DNA from: Liolophura sinensis
Lineage: Eukaryota; Mollusca; Polyplacophora; Chitonida; Chitonidae
Direction of reading: 5' to 3'
DNA length: 64,000 nucleotides
Assembly (NCBI RefSeq): GCF_032854445.1
Contig: NC_088307.1
Location: 6,584,017 to 6,648,016, forward strand
Numbering within the stretch: position 1 is the first letter of the stretch; every line of letters begins with the position of its first letter. The translations under genes were made by a program, and so were the position numbers. Shown here one piece after another: positions 43,235-53,285 of this stretch. The notes beneath the pieces are model-generated. The model was not told the DNA's origin. It did no database searches and saw only the letters and a program-made list of their open reading frames with translations.

Positions 43235-43622
43235 CAGCCCTGCGAAGAACCCCCAGAAGGTCGCTGCAGGTCGAGCGGGTGCTGCAGCGAGAAAGGCCAA
43301 GGCTGAAAAGCTCAAGGCCGATCTTCGCGAAGCTAAGGCTGCTTTGCTTAACGCAGCAGATTCTACTAAGAAACAGCCGAAGGAACCGGATTCTACGAAG
43401 GAACCTGATTTTGCGAAGGAACCTGATTCTACGAAGGAACGGGCACACCAAATCACTCACTGGAGAGCGCCCCTGGCGTTATTAGGCGTTGGCAGCCTTG
43501 CAGTGTTAGTGTTGCTACGCGTGTGGCGCAGCCGCGATACGACACAACAAGATATTACGCCTGTTCCATCGCAAAAACAAAAAGTCCATTTAAATACACG
43601 TTTCCACCATTTCGATATGTAG
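43146..43622 (+). CDS. Polinton lysine-rich single-pass membrane protein
   Basis: 158 codons. The N-terminal two thirds are charged and rich in K, A, P, with tandem KEPDSTKEPDFAKEPDSTKE copies. One hydrophobic segment near residues 102-120 (APLALLGVGSLAVLVLLRVW) is followed by a short basic tail. A basic tail anchored in a membrane may bind DNA or the virion inside, which is inference. The frame is open throughout. Confidence 0.5.
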   Translation: MNRMIQRNMSTTNPEGPKEEERVTADSTNDSPAKNPQKVAAGRAGAAARKAKAEKLKADLREAKAALLNAADSTKKQPKEPDSTKEPDFAKEPDSTKERAHQITHWRAPLALLGVGSLAVLVLLRVWRSRDTTQQDITPVPSQKQKVHLNTRFHHFDM

Positions 43623-43626
43623 CGAC

Positions 43627-43866
43627 ATGTCAACCCCAACAAGTGACGGAAAAGTGCTAGTCAACGCGGCCTACCACGCCGCTGTGGTCTCTCTCCTGGC
43701 TACTGGGTACGCTCGTCTCGGCCAGATGTTCCAGAAAGGAGCCCTCCCGAAGCTGGACTTAACACCCCGTGACGTTGGCATGGTCATTGCTGATGTAGGC
43801 CTGGCCATGTCTTCGAAGGAGTTGCTAGTTAAACAGCGGCTCCTTCCTCCCAATATAATCAAGTAG
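43627..43866 (+). CDS. small conserved Polinton protein (79 aa)
   Basis: Starts MSTPTSDGKVLVNAAYHAAV, contains LDLTPRDVGMVIADVGLAMS. Directly follows the previous gene by 4 bp and precedes the next by 2 bp, so they read as one transcription unit. I recall small proteins of this type in the same slot of other Polintons; function unknown. Looks whole. Confidence 0.55.
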   Translation: MSTPTSDGKVLVNAAYHAAVVSLLATGYARLGQMFQKGALPKLDLTPRDVGMVIADVGLAMSSKELLVKQRLLPPNIIK

Positions 43867-43868
43867 TA

Positions 43869-44318
43869 ATGGCCTCCATCGCAATGATGATGGGCGGTGC
43901 CCTCGTAAATGCTCTGGCCTTCAGCGGGAGCAACTATATGTTTTCGATGCTAAGGAGTTCCGGTATCGACGAAGAGCGGAGGCGCCATGACTGCGCTGTA
44001 GAGCAGCTCCAAGCCGCCCAGGAAAAATGGGCCCGAAAACGTACCGAGCGCTTGGACTGGATCAATGATGAACTCCGCCGCCAGGGCCACGCTGTCCAAA
44101 CGTTCAGGGATGTCGACGCTGCAATCCTCGAGTATTCTACGGTCACGGGCAAAACTCTTACACGCGATGCACGCGACGCGCTGCTGGGCTCAGAGCCACA
44201 GCTCTCCGATTTCTATGTGCCTAGTGAAGATCAAAAACACCGCGAGATGACCTTCGTCATCCTGGGAATGTGTGTGGTTGAGGGTGTGAGATACGGAATC
44301 CCAAAACTCACCAAGTAA
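43869..44318 (+). CDS. conserved Polinton helical protein (149 aa)
   Basis: An N-terminal hydrophobic helix (MASIAMMMGGALVNALAF) is followed by a long charged helix (EERRRHDCAVEQLQAAQEKW, KRTERLDWINDELRRQ), then PQLSDFYVPSEDQKHREMTF and a second weak hydrophobic segment. I have met this protein repeatedly beside the integrase in cnidarian and mollusc Polintons; role unknown. Looks whole. Confidence 0.6.
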   Translation: MASIAMMMGGALVNALAFSGSNYMFSMLRSSGIDEERRRHDCAVEQLQAAQEKWARKRTERLDWINDELRRQGHAVQTFRDVDAAILEYSTVTGKTLTRDARDALLGSEPQLSDFYVPSEDQKHREMTFVILGMCVVEGVRYGIPKLTK

Positions 44319-44330
44319 TCCGAACTGACT

Positions 44331-45467
44331 GTGCCGGACTCGCCATCGAGCTCTTCGCCGTATGGCAGGCACGACCTTAGTAGTAAGGTGGTTGATCATC
44401 ACCGCGAACGCAAATCTATTAGAGGGCTGCTAGAATACCTTGATGACATGGCTAGTAAGGTGTCTGCTCGTCTGGCAAATATCTACTACAGCCCTCGTGG
44501 GTACTGGAAGGGTCGGGCGGCCATCCAGAAACTTGCCGCTGCGGCTAAAGTCTCCGAAGATGTGGTCCGGGCCTGGCTGGAAAAGCAGGCTATCTGGCAG
44601 ATATACTTGCCCCGTCCCAGAAAAATACCGAGGCCTATGTTCCATGTTTCCACGCCGAATGACCTCCACCAAGCCGATCTTCTATTTCTACCACATGATC
44701 GGCGAGGCCGGAAGCTGTATAAGTACGCACTGACAGTTGTTGATGTCGCTTCTCGCTTTAAGGAGGCGGAACCTCTGGCTACTAAAGATTCAAAAGAAGT
44801 CGCTGATGCTCTCTCTCGCATTTACAAGCGGGGACCCCTGAGATGGCCGAAGCTTCTCCAAGTTGACACTGGGCGCGAGTTCATGGGTGCAGTGAGCCAA
44901 CTGCTGGCCAAGCACGATGTCACAGTCCGCCGAGGTCGCGTGGATATCCACCGAGATCAAGGCATAGTAGAGCGTTTCAACCGTACTCTGGCTGAGCGGC
45001 TCTTTGGACATCAGCACGCCCAGGAGATGCGCCTCCCTCCCGAACACCGGTCTACTGAATGGGTGGCTCGGCTGCCCTCTGTTGTGGCCGCTCTGAATAA
45101 CGAGACAACGAGACTGATCGGTAAAAAGCCGAAAGACGCCATCAAGGCCAAAGAGGTGTCACACAAGTCTTCCTCGACGGTTCCAGGCCGTCCCGTTGGA
45201 CTTAATGAGCGGAAGATCCCCGAGGGTGTTGATGTTCGTTATCCCTATCAGCCTGGAGAGCTTTAGGGCGGCCGCCGTCGCGCAACTGATCCTGTGTGGT
45301 CTCTAGAGATATATCGGCTTGGGCGCTCTGTCACAAAGCCTAATGAGCCCGTGCTGTACTATCTAGACGATACGTCGGATGGCCCGCGACGGGGCTTCTT
45401 TCGTGAAGAGTTGCTTATAGTGCCTCCCGATACTCAGCTTCCCCCGGATGGGGTTCTACTACGCTAG
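44331..45467 (+). pseudogene. Polinton retroviral-type integrase
   Basis: Rightward. An N-terminal helical domain (SARLANIYYSPRGYWKG) is followed by the RNase-H-fold core with the DDE triad: NDLHQADLLFL, LLQVDTGREFMG and DQGIVERFNRTLAERL. A C-terminal region (PVGLNERKIPEGVDVRYPYQPGEL and beyond) looks like a small beta domain. The enzyme would cut and join element ends to target DNA. Triad spacing fits DD35E. About one break near the end. Confidence 0.9.
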
Positions 45468-48400
45468 GAGTTCCTCGAAGAGGATGTCCATTCCAGCCCA
45501 TCCTGCGGGCGCCGTCAAGGAGGCGCATCTCTATGGCCATAAGCCAAGGTGTGGACACCATCTTCGGCGATCCAGCGCTTACTATCGAAAGGGGGACAGT
45601 GAGACCTTATTCAGGTGCTGCCCATAGATATGGTGGCGCTCTGATCGCAGCACGTCCATACCGTGTCGGAAGATCTTCTTCTCAAAGAGGGCCTCTTTGT
45701 ACTGCTTATGGCGGATGCGCTTTTCCACAACTCCGTTTTTCACGCCCTTGGCCTTAATGTTGGCTCCACCTGCCTCCAGAATGGAGTACATCTTGGGACG
45801 CAGACCAATGTATTCGGCGATCGGCCGCCCCGCGCACTCGTCCTTCATTTTCCCCAAGACCTTCATATTTGCTACGCCGTGCAGGGGGTGGTCTTGTGGG
45901 TAACCTGAGGTGTCGTACAGGTTTGCATTCTCAACCATATCCCTACAAACATCCTCAGTCTGAATCTCGAGTAGCAGACTATCCGTGTCAGTGTAGAGGA
46001 GCTGGCAGCGCTCTCCGTACTGGACCTTCATGTGGTTGTAGTAGAAGTCGTACATCATGTGCTTGGAGAGATCTAGAATGCTCATGTCAACATAGAAAGG
46101 TCGGTTTAGGACTAGACGGGTCTTGTGCATCTGAATCGCTGCGAGGTCATCATCAAATATGTTTGTCCGTGCGAAACTCGGGCTGGCTATCAAGCGTCAG
46201 AGCGTACCAGCTTGACGTCCACACGCTTCCGAAGGTTCTCCATAGTTTTTCCGAAGACCGACTTGTTCATTAGCTTGTACAGGTCCTTCTCGAATTTACT
46301 CGCGGCCGTTTTACGGAGCTCGGTGTTCATCCTGATATAGGGTTCCATCCAAGGGCTCTGGGCGAATCTCAGGGCCCGGTGAACCTTTGTCAGGCGCATT
46401 CCCAGAGATAGATACAGCTGTAGGTTCCGGTAGTGCAGGACGTACCGTTCCTTGTTGCGGAGGTTGGGGACCAGCTTTTCGACCTCGGTAGGCGCTTTCT
46501 TACAGAAAAGACCGTTCTGATAGTCGGACATCCACTCCTTCTGGACCACCAGACGCTCCGGGGCTAATGGGTAGCCGTTATGTGCGTTATGTAGGTCGGT
46601 CGGATACTCTAGGTCGACCTCGAGGATGTAAATCTCAGGACTATCGTGGGGGTGGGTAGCAGTCGTTTCATCGAGACGCTGCGCGTCACCTACCCACTCC
46701 CACTTAAGGCCGCCCGTTGGAAGAAACTGACTCATAGCCCAGCCATATAGATTATTGGCGTCTAGGTATTGGATGTAGCTGTTTGGACTTTCGGGGTTGT
46801 ATCCCTCCACCTGCGGATTATTGGCTTTGGCGTATCGCTTACTTACCATGGAGATACCTCCTCGCAACCAATTCTCAATGAAGAGATGTTGGTCATAGTC
46901 CGTCAACAGCTCCAGCTTGGTCTTCTTGAACAGCGCATCCCACGAGAGACCTGGGCTCGTAAAGTAGTGAGCTGGGTCCAATCCATACTGCTGTAAACAA
47001 GTCTTCCGGAAGGCCTCAAACACATCAGCTAATAGGAGCACGTCTGTGCGGCAGAAAAGGTCTGTGTAGTCTCCCAGATTGGGGCAGTCAAATACCTTTC
47101 ACACCTGTTGAGCATGGATGTAGTCCTCATCGCTAATGCCTGAGACTTTGAGCTTACTGTAGAAAGCCTCTTTAGGTGGGAGGCTGGACTCGTCGAAGCG
47201 CTCCCAGGAGTCTATATAGTCATAGGGGTAGACACCCTTGCGCATGAGTAACTTGCATTTTTCTTCGGCAGGCTCATACCGGGCTGTGATGTGGAAAGCC
47301 TCAGGTTTGTTGGCCTCTACCAGATTGTCAAGGGAAGTCGGTAAGAATTGAACGCTGTCGATGAAGCGGAGCTGCCCCAGCGTGGAGATGTACTTTTCCG
47401 TGTTGTTGGGGATGCAGGAGATGCGGCCCTCCACCTTACTTATGGCTTGCATCAAGAGGTGCCCGTCGTAGCCCCATAGGTTGTGGAAGACTACTGGTAT
47501 GGCTGTTTTAGGACCCAGCCGCAACTTTAGGTTGCATACGTTATGGGCCGCGCCTCTGTACTTGCCGGTGATATGGCCGTGCTCGCGCACAGAATCGGCG
47601 CCTAGAGGCTTCTCACACACGTGACAGGTTGTGGCGTTCTTGTGGGCCTGCCAGTCCTGGGGAGTCATATTCATGGCTATAGGGTTAGCTAAAACATCTT
47701 TGATTTCCCGCTCCTCCTGCCGGAGAGCTCTGAAGAAGTGTTCCGTCGCGTTAGGGCCTCTGTATTCCACAGGGTGTTTTGTGTGGCCGTCACAACGCAC
47801 CACAACATAGCAGTAACTACATGGCTCGTGGTGCTGAGTCTTCTGAGTGTTGCTCTCTGTAGGTGACGCGGGTGGGCCTTCAACCTTTTTGGTCAGAGCC
47901 TCAAAGTGTGGTAGTTCTGAAAGGTGAACTTGTTTTCCCCCTCCTGGGGCATTTCCACCCTCACCGCCGTCTGGACAATCCCACGGCCTTCCGGCTTATG
48001 CGCCTCGAGCAGGTCCTCCCTTGTGTAACCGTGTAGACAACGCTCGCAGAAGTGTTTGCGATTTGGCGCCTTACTTTCTTGGAACAGGAGACGGTTGAGA
48101 TCTTTTATCCACGTATAATGGAATTTGCCTGCATCCCAATCAGCAGCAGATTGATTCGGAGCGTGTCGCCGGGCTGCTTGCTGAGGCGATGCACGACCAC
48201 ACCCTTGTCCCACCCGAACACGTTGATGGCGAGATGGCGAAGCCGTTATTTCCCTCCACTTTAGGGATCTGAGAGATGGCCGTGGGGGCCTCGATCTCAC
48301 CAAAGTCAAGACCATCATTGGTGGGATACTTGGTTGGTCTCTGAGGGTTTCTGGCGGCTGGAAATAAGGCAGACCGGAGTGCCCATCGGAGGCAGTCGTC

Positions 48401-48720
48401 GTCTTTGTTCTTCACATTGATGACTGCTTTTTTATCACTCACAGCTGCAGGTAGGGGGATGTAGGACCCGCCTCTCAGGGGCTGATACCTTGCCATGTCA
48501 AGGTAGAGTGCTTGCACGCTATTGACAACCCACCCTGACCCTCGCTCTGTCCATTTTTCTAGCACCTCCTGGATGGTGGGGAAGGCCTTATCTAGAGCCC
48601 CGTCAATGTCACCGGCCTCTAAGAGGGCCTCCTGTTTGCTGTGGAGTACTGGGCTGGTTTACTCTTCACTGCCATCGGGGTTGTCCTTTCGTAACTGAAC
48701 CCTGAGGCCTAGTTGGGACT
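45468..48720 (-). pseudogene. Polinton protein-primed DNA polymerase B
   Basis: Leftward, convergent with the integrase. N-terminal region with GGSYIPLP and KKAVINVKNKDDD; exonuclease region with NLWGYDGHLL; polymerase motif A in YIQYLDANNLYGWAMS; motif B around LYKLMNKSVFGKTMENL; motif C YTDTDSLL. A zinc-finger-like CHVCEKPL…EHGHITG…CNLKLR lies before the exonuclease. These are typical of Polinton PolB, which copies linear DNA from a protein primer. Several breaks (about four to six). Confidence 0.9.
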
Positions 48721-48750
48721 TAACCCCGTTGAGTGCCAGGATCTCTTCTT

Positions 48751-49590
48751 CTAGCTTCTGGCGAATAATGGTTCTTCTAAGAAGGCTACGGGGTCCGTCC
48801 AAACACCTTCGGGTACGTCCATCTGCCAGACCCGGAGGAGATTCCTTATGGCCCTGCCGGTGTAAGTGAATTCTAGTTTCTTTTCACCTAGCACTTCATC
48901 CAACTCCTTGTCACTGAGGAAGTTCTTTTCACCTAGCACTTCATCTACCTCCGCGTTACTGAGGAAGGTCTTGTTGTCTTGCTTCCACTTAGCCTTCCAC
49001 TTGGCCCCAGCCGTTTTATACCTGTCGAGGAACCCCTGCATTTCTTCCAAAGCAACGCGGGACCGTGGGTACTTGGGCCGCACACCTATGAGCGTCTCAT
49101 ACTCCTCTCGTAGTGCTCGCGCTTTTTGATGGTGGTTCATTGTACGCGCCTTATACAATATCAGCGTTATACCTAATAACGATGTCTCTCTAACTGGAAA
49201 TTTCGATAGCCGCCAGCCGTTTGAACTCGTCCAAGAAAACCTTGAGCCTCCGCTGCCTTTCGCACGTCTGGACACTATTATATTTACAGGCCACGCAAAG
49301 CCGAAATCGGTTTTAACGCCCAGGCCACAGCGAATACATGGCTGGGTGTCAGGGCCCTTCCTCAGACGGGCTAGGTAAATCCCGCAGCACTCCATCAAAC
49401 ATCTCGTACCACAGAGCTCTGTGGTACCGAGGAGAAGCCACTGGCTTTTATTGCGACGCTTTGGCATGCTGTTGCCTTGCAGTTTCTTTTCACCTAGCAC
49501 TTCATCCTCGTTACTGGTTGAGTTCTTGTTGTCTTGCTTCCCAGCCGTTTTATACCTGTCGAGGAACCCCTGCAATTCTTCCAAGGCCAT
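48751..49590 (-). pseudogene. region before the polymerase, possibly its N-terminal extension
   Basis: A leftward open frame of 279 codons beginning just inside the right terminal repeat. It is mostly charged; the segment LQGFLDRYKTAG occurs again (MQGFLDRYKTAG) about 180 residues on, and DEVLGEKK occurs three times, because the DNA itself is partly duplicated here. KLEFTYTGRAIRNLLRVWQM and a cysteine pair set (CCGIYLARL, CIRCGLG) are the only other landmarks. It may be the start of the polymerase gene or a separate gene. Confidence 0.4.
48881..49570. repeat. direct duplication near the Polinton right end
   Basis: CTTTTCACCTAGCACTTCAT occurs at about 48886, 48928 and 49487, and CAGCCGTTTTATACCTGTCG follows at 49009 and 49546. 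About 170 bp at 48881-49060 is therefore repeated, shorter, at 49484-49590. Confidence 0.85.
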
Positions 49591-49595
49591 GCGGG

Positions 49596-49638
49596 CCCCA
49601 GGAGAAAGTGTGCCAGAACCTATAGTGTGTATACTACT
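49596..49638 (-). repeat. Polinton right terminal inverted repeat
   Basis: Ends CCTATAGTGTGTATACTACT, the mirror of the left end; array sequence resumes with GCAGG at 49639. Confidence 0.93.
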
Positions 49639-50038
49639 GCAGGTCTTAGGCTAGATGTTGTTCTTAATACATACTACATCAACAAACAAGGGGAGCCACA
49701 AGGAGACACAAGGAGACAGGTAGTGATGAGGCTGCGAGTGACGTCCCCTTGGCCTTGCTAGGCATCCCTCCCAGCTGCCGGCATAGACAGGTCCACATTT
49801 TGATGCTCAACCTATGTCAAGATTTTTATGGCCTCTTTCTAACAGGCTGGGCCAGGCATGCACCAAAGCTTATTGGCCACGGAATGTTTCGGACTGAGCT
49901 ACAACGCTAAACTTTAACATTGTCGCATATTGGAAATAATGGGGATATGGGGCCATTTTGCTGAACAGCCACAAGTTTCGTCGTACTGATATGAAGAGAT
50001 TTTAAAAGGTTCTCATGGTGGTTTGGGGGACGGGGGGG

Positions 50039-50108
50039 GCGTCGTAGTTTACATGGTAGAGCGCGCTTTGCATGCAAGCGGTACCGGGATCGATGCGAGG
50101 CCTTTCCA
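50039..50108 (+). pseudogene. third tRNA-like copy
   Basis: Full length, ends GCGAGGCCTTTCCA; right of the Polinton. Confidence 0.8.
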
Positions 50109-50295
50109 AACAACTTTTACTGCAATAAGCTCAAAGTTCACTTTTAGATAGTAGTTTCAGGCTTTAGAAAACATAAGAGGGTTTTTTTATATTCGCAGAC
50201 CAAGCAATATATATATATTTTTTCACTCATTCCTTTTCTATTAGCAGGCCTTAGGCTAGAAGGTTGTCCTTAATGTATACTACATACTCTAGCAA

Positions 50296-50367
50296 GGGGA
50301 GTTAGCTCAAATGGTAGAGCGCTCGCTTAGCATGCGAGAGGTACCGGATCGATGCCCGGGTTCTCCA
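50296..50367 (+). pseudogene. tRNA-Ala (AGC) copy, 72 nt
   Basis: Anticodon arm consensus; one base missing from the T stem (ACCGGATCG) and GGGGAGT acceptor. First copy right of the Polinton. Confidence 0.7.
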
Positions 50368-50550
50368 AGTAGTACCTGTGTTTGATCGTGTTGCACACCG
50401 TTTCAAGAAAGCCTACTCGTCCAAACCATTCACCAATTCTGATGTTTATAATGACTGAGACGCCAGGTACATAAGTGTGCAGCACCACATCCTATTTTCC
50501 TTAACAGCCACAAGATTCGTCTTAGTCATAGGGGAATACGTGGAAAGATA

Positions 50551-50610
50551 ACATGGTAGAGCGTTCGCTTTGCATGCGAGCGGTACCGGGATGGATGCCC
50601 GGGCTCTCCA
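50551..50610 (+). pseudogene. tRNA-Ala (TGC) copy, 5' end lost
   Basis: From ACATGG on: anticodon loop TTTGCAT, T arm ATGGATG. The 5' acceptor strand and half of the D stem are gone. Confidence 0.75.
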
Positions 50611-51123
50611 AACAACCTTTACTGCAATAAGCTCAAAGTCCTCTTTTGAATAGTAGTTTCAGCTTTTAGAAACATAAGTAAGTTTATTTTGAAATTTCAC
50701 CGGCCAGTATATTTTCGCTGATACCTGTGTTAAGCAGGTCTTAGGCTAGATGTTGTTCTTAATACATACTACATCAACAAACAAGGGGAGCCACAAAGAG
50801 ACAGGAAGTGATGAGGCTGCGACTGACGTCCCGTTGTCCTTGCTAGGCACCCCTCCCATCTACCGACAAAGACAGGTCCAGATTTTGATGCTCAACCTAT
50901 GGCAAGATTTTTATGGCCTCTTTCTAACAGACTGGGCCAGGCATGCACCAAAGCTTATTGGCCACGGAATGTTTGGGACTGAGCTACAGCGCTAAACTAA
51001 CATTGTCGACTATTGGAAATAATGGGGATATGTGGCCATTTTGCTGAATAGCTACAAGTTGCGTCGTACCCATACGCAGATATTTTAAAAGGTTCTTATG
51101 GTGGTTCAGTGTGCGCGGCGGGG

Positions 51124-51196
51124 GTGTCGTAGTTTACATTTGTAGAGCGTTCGCTTTGCATACAAGAAGTACTGGGATGGATGGCCGGCCTTTCCA
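51124..51196 (+). pseudogene. third tRNA-like copy, degenerate
   Basis: GTGTCGTAGTTTACATTTGTAG start, GTACTGGGATGGATGGCCGG T arm. Confidence 0.7.
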
Positions 51197-51377
51197 AACA
51201 ACTTTTACTGCAATAAGCTCAAAGTTCACTTTTAGATAGTAGTTTCAGGCTTAAAAAACATTACGAAGTTTATTTTTTAGATTCACAGACCAACCAGTAT
51301 ATATATTCTCACTCATACCTTTCATATCAGCAGGCCTTAGGCTAGAAGGTTGTCCTTAATACATAGTAAAACAACAA

Positions 51378-51450
51378 GGGGAGCTAACTCAGATTGTGGC
51401 GCGATCGCTTAGCATGCGAGAGGTAACGGGATCGATGCCCGGGTTCTCCA
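51378..51450 (+). pseudogene. tRNA-Ala (AGC) copy, degenerate
   Basis: GGGGAGC acceptor kept, but the D arm (ACTCAGATTGTGGCGC) and T stem (ACGGG) are changed. Confidence 0.7.
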
Positions 51451-51639
51451 GGTAGTGAATTGTTTTTTATCGTGTTGCACACCGTTTCAAGGAAGCCTAC
51501 TTGTCCAAACCATTCACCAATTCTGATGTTTATAATGACTGAGAAGTTAGGTACACACGTGTGCAGCACCACATCCTATTTTCCTTAACAGCCACAAGTT
51601 TCGTTATAGACATAGGGGGACTCGTGTAAAGCTCTTCAT

Positions 51640-51712
51640 GAGGGGCTAGCTCACATGGTATAGCGCTCGCGTTGCATGCGAGAGGTAGCGGGATCGATTC
51701 CCGGGTTCTCTA
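51640..51712 (+). pseudogene. tRNA-Ala (TGC) copy, degenerate
   Basis: Acceptor GAGGGGC against GTTCTCT, loop GTTGCAT (anticodon TGC), T arm GCGGG-ATCGATT-CCCGG. The neighbouring LINE starts about 22 bp on. Confidence 0.7.
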
Positions 51713-51847
51713 AACAGCTTTAGAAAACATAAAAGGAGAATGTGCTAGACGCGGACGTGTAGGTGATTTTCTGCTGTTTACACATTTGTGCAACGACAAC
51801 GCTTGTTTTTGAGACTGATTTTTTGGTGAACTTGGGGAACACAGAGC

Positions 51848-52999
51848 TTGAATTTGGCCAGTTTTTACTGTTTGGTGAAGGGCGTGTGCCCCGTTGGATC
51901 AGGTATGTCCAAGCCTGTGTCGTTTTCGCCTGTAAACAGGCCATGCGGAACTTTGTCTGTGTCAATCTCTACACGAAGCAACCTGGTATTTTCTCCGGCT
52001 GTCCAGAGGGGCTTTATTCCTTGTCTGTCAAGTGTGTTAAATATCAAGACAGAGCTAATAAGTTTTCAGAAGAATTATTTAAAGAAACACTTCTATCTCC
52101 GCGTGTCTACAGTGGCTGGGAATAATGCCCTAGTGAGTAAATCCAATGTTGTTATAAATGGAACGACGTGGTCTATTATGCCAGCGTCGTCAGTTTACCT
52201 GAATCTGACGGCCCACTGGGCACCGGATGAAATGTCCGATGATACTATCGAGGCAGCTTTGAAACCCTCTGGTGAATGCCTGGGTGTGACGAAACCCAGA
52301 TTTTCAGACCTGGAGCTCTCACATGTTCGGACAGGTATTAGGATATACAGATTTAGGTGTCACAAAGTTCGTTATGTACCAAATTTTATTAATTTCGGTG
52401 GTGACATTGTTATGTTTACCTACCCCGGGCAGACCTATGAATGTCGCAAGTGTGGCCAAAAATCACACAAGGCGGCAGAGTGTAGGGCACTGTGGCGTTC
52501 TAACTGCGACGGTTTATCCCCCCATGAGAATCCTCATACAGAGAAGGACTGTACAGATCCATGCCGAATGTGTAACTCAGGGCTTCATACGGTCAGTGAC
52601 TGTTGTGCGAGAGCAATGTCGTACGCGGCGTGGATTAAGGGGAACCTACCGACTATGCGCCAGTATAATAAGGAAGACGCTGTAAAACAAGATGATGTTG
52701 ATGTTGACGTCAGCGACGATGATGACCCATTCAACGTACCTGCTATGGAACTGGTTCAAAACAGCGACGAGAACGAAGGCCAAATCGACGGGAATGGTGA
52801 CGACAGCGCCGATGATGACGTCAGCGACGACAGCGGGTCTGACAAGGAGATGGACGTCCGGTGGAATACTAAGAACACCGAAGAAGTGGATGTTGGTGAT
52901 AATGAAACGTCATCAGCTATCCCGAGGGTGAAGAATGTGGTCGTGGTTGACGTGCACGCTCCCGACGTGCGTTCACCAGTCCCAGTTGAGGAAAAGTGA
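51848..52999 (+). CDS. LINE ORF1 with two CCHC zinc knuckles
   Basis: 383 codons open. The RNA-binding region has two CX2CX4HX4C knuckles: CRKCGQKSHKAAEC (about residues 198-211) and CRMCNSGLHTVSDC (about 238-251). An acidic tail follows (DDVDVDVSDDDD, GDDSADDDVSDDSG). The N-terminal 100 residues lack resemblance to the rest of the family in this frame, and another frame to 52125 gives VPRWIRYVQACVVFACKQ, so a frameshift near the beginning is likely. In Tx1-type elements ORF1 binds element RNA. Confidence 0.7.
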   Translation: MNLASFYCLVKGVCPVGSGMSKPVSFSPVNRPCGTLSVSISTRSNLVFSPAVQRGFIPCLSSVLNIKTELISFQKNYLKKHFYLRVSTVAGNNALVSKSNVVINGTTWSIMPASSVYLNLTAHWAPDEMSDDTIEAALKPSGECLGVTKPRFSDLELSHVRTGIRIYRFRCHKVRYVPNFINFGGDIVMFTYPGQTYECRKCGQKSHKAAECRALWRSNCDGLSPHENPHTEKDCTDPCRMCNSGLHTVSDCCARAMSYAAWIKGNLPTMRQYNKEDAVKQDDVDVDVSDDDDPFNVPAMELVQNSDENEGQIDGNGDDSADDDVSDDSGSDKEMDVRWNTKNTEEVDVGDNETSSAIPRVKNVVVVDVHAPDVRSPVPVEEK

Positions 53000-53005
53000 G
53001 CTAAG

Positions 53006-53212
53006 TTGGACAATGGCAGTACGGCCGAAGAGGCAGCGTCATCTGTCCCGCCCAGTTCCCATCCTATTGATTATGATGGTGTTGATGCCGATCAGTCGTC
53101 AGACTGTATGACGCCGACTTCATCTCAGGAGGGGGAAACCATGCTTCTGGAATACAGGAAAAGAAAATCGCTTGCTTCTCGTGCGAGGCAGCGAATGAAA
53201 AGAGACAAATGA
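53006..53212 (+). CDS. LINE ORF1 tail or small linker frame
   Basis: 68 codons, acidic then basic (LEYRKRKSLASRARQRMKRDK), seven bases after the ORF1 stop and before ORF2. Probably the end of ORF1 shifted out of frame. Confidence 0.4.
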   Translation: MDNGSTAEEAASSVPPSSHPIDYDGVDADQSSDCMTPTSSQEGETMLLEYRKRKSLASRARQRMKRDK

Positions 53213-53285
53213 GTTGTAGCGTAATTAGGACTCTCTTATTTTACTACAATAGGTATGTACGCTCTACCCTCTACTTATTTGTATA

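Larger units (their letters stand above)
30367..49638 (+). mobile_element. Polinton (Maverick) DNA transposon, broken
   Basis: 19,272 bp between 43-bp terminal inverted repeats, flanked by GCAGG on both sides (30362-30366 and 49639-49643). The joined flanks restore the array spacer. Subtracting the nested LINE and SINE gives about 14.8 kb, close to the usual 15-20 kb. It holds the family's hallmark set: protein-primed DNA polymerase B, retroviral-type integrase, packaging ATPase and double jelly-roll capsid protein, plus several Polinton proteins of unknown role. GC content is clearly higher than in the array. More than ten breaks are spread over its genes, so it is a fossil, though the sharp ends suggest moderate age. 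Confidence 0.93.
49639..51733 (+). repeat. tRNA-Ala array, second block
   Basis: Resumes at the exact spacer point where the first block stopped. It holds roughly two units whose divergence rises to the right; at 51713-51733 an AACAGCTTTAGAAAACAT join shows deletion of most of a spacer before the LINE begins. Confidence 0.9.

Noticed and set aside
42604-43460. Leftward frames with GCWLRPGCWLRP or RRIRFLRRIRFL repeats
   Set aside because: Complement of the QPGRSQ and KEPDST repeats of forward Polinton frames.
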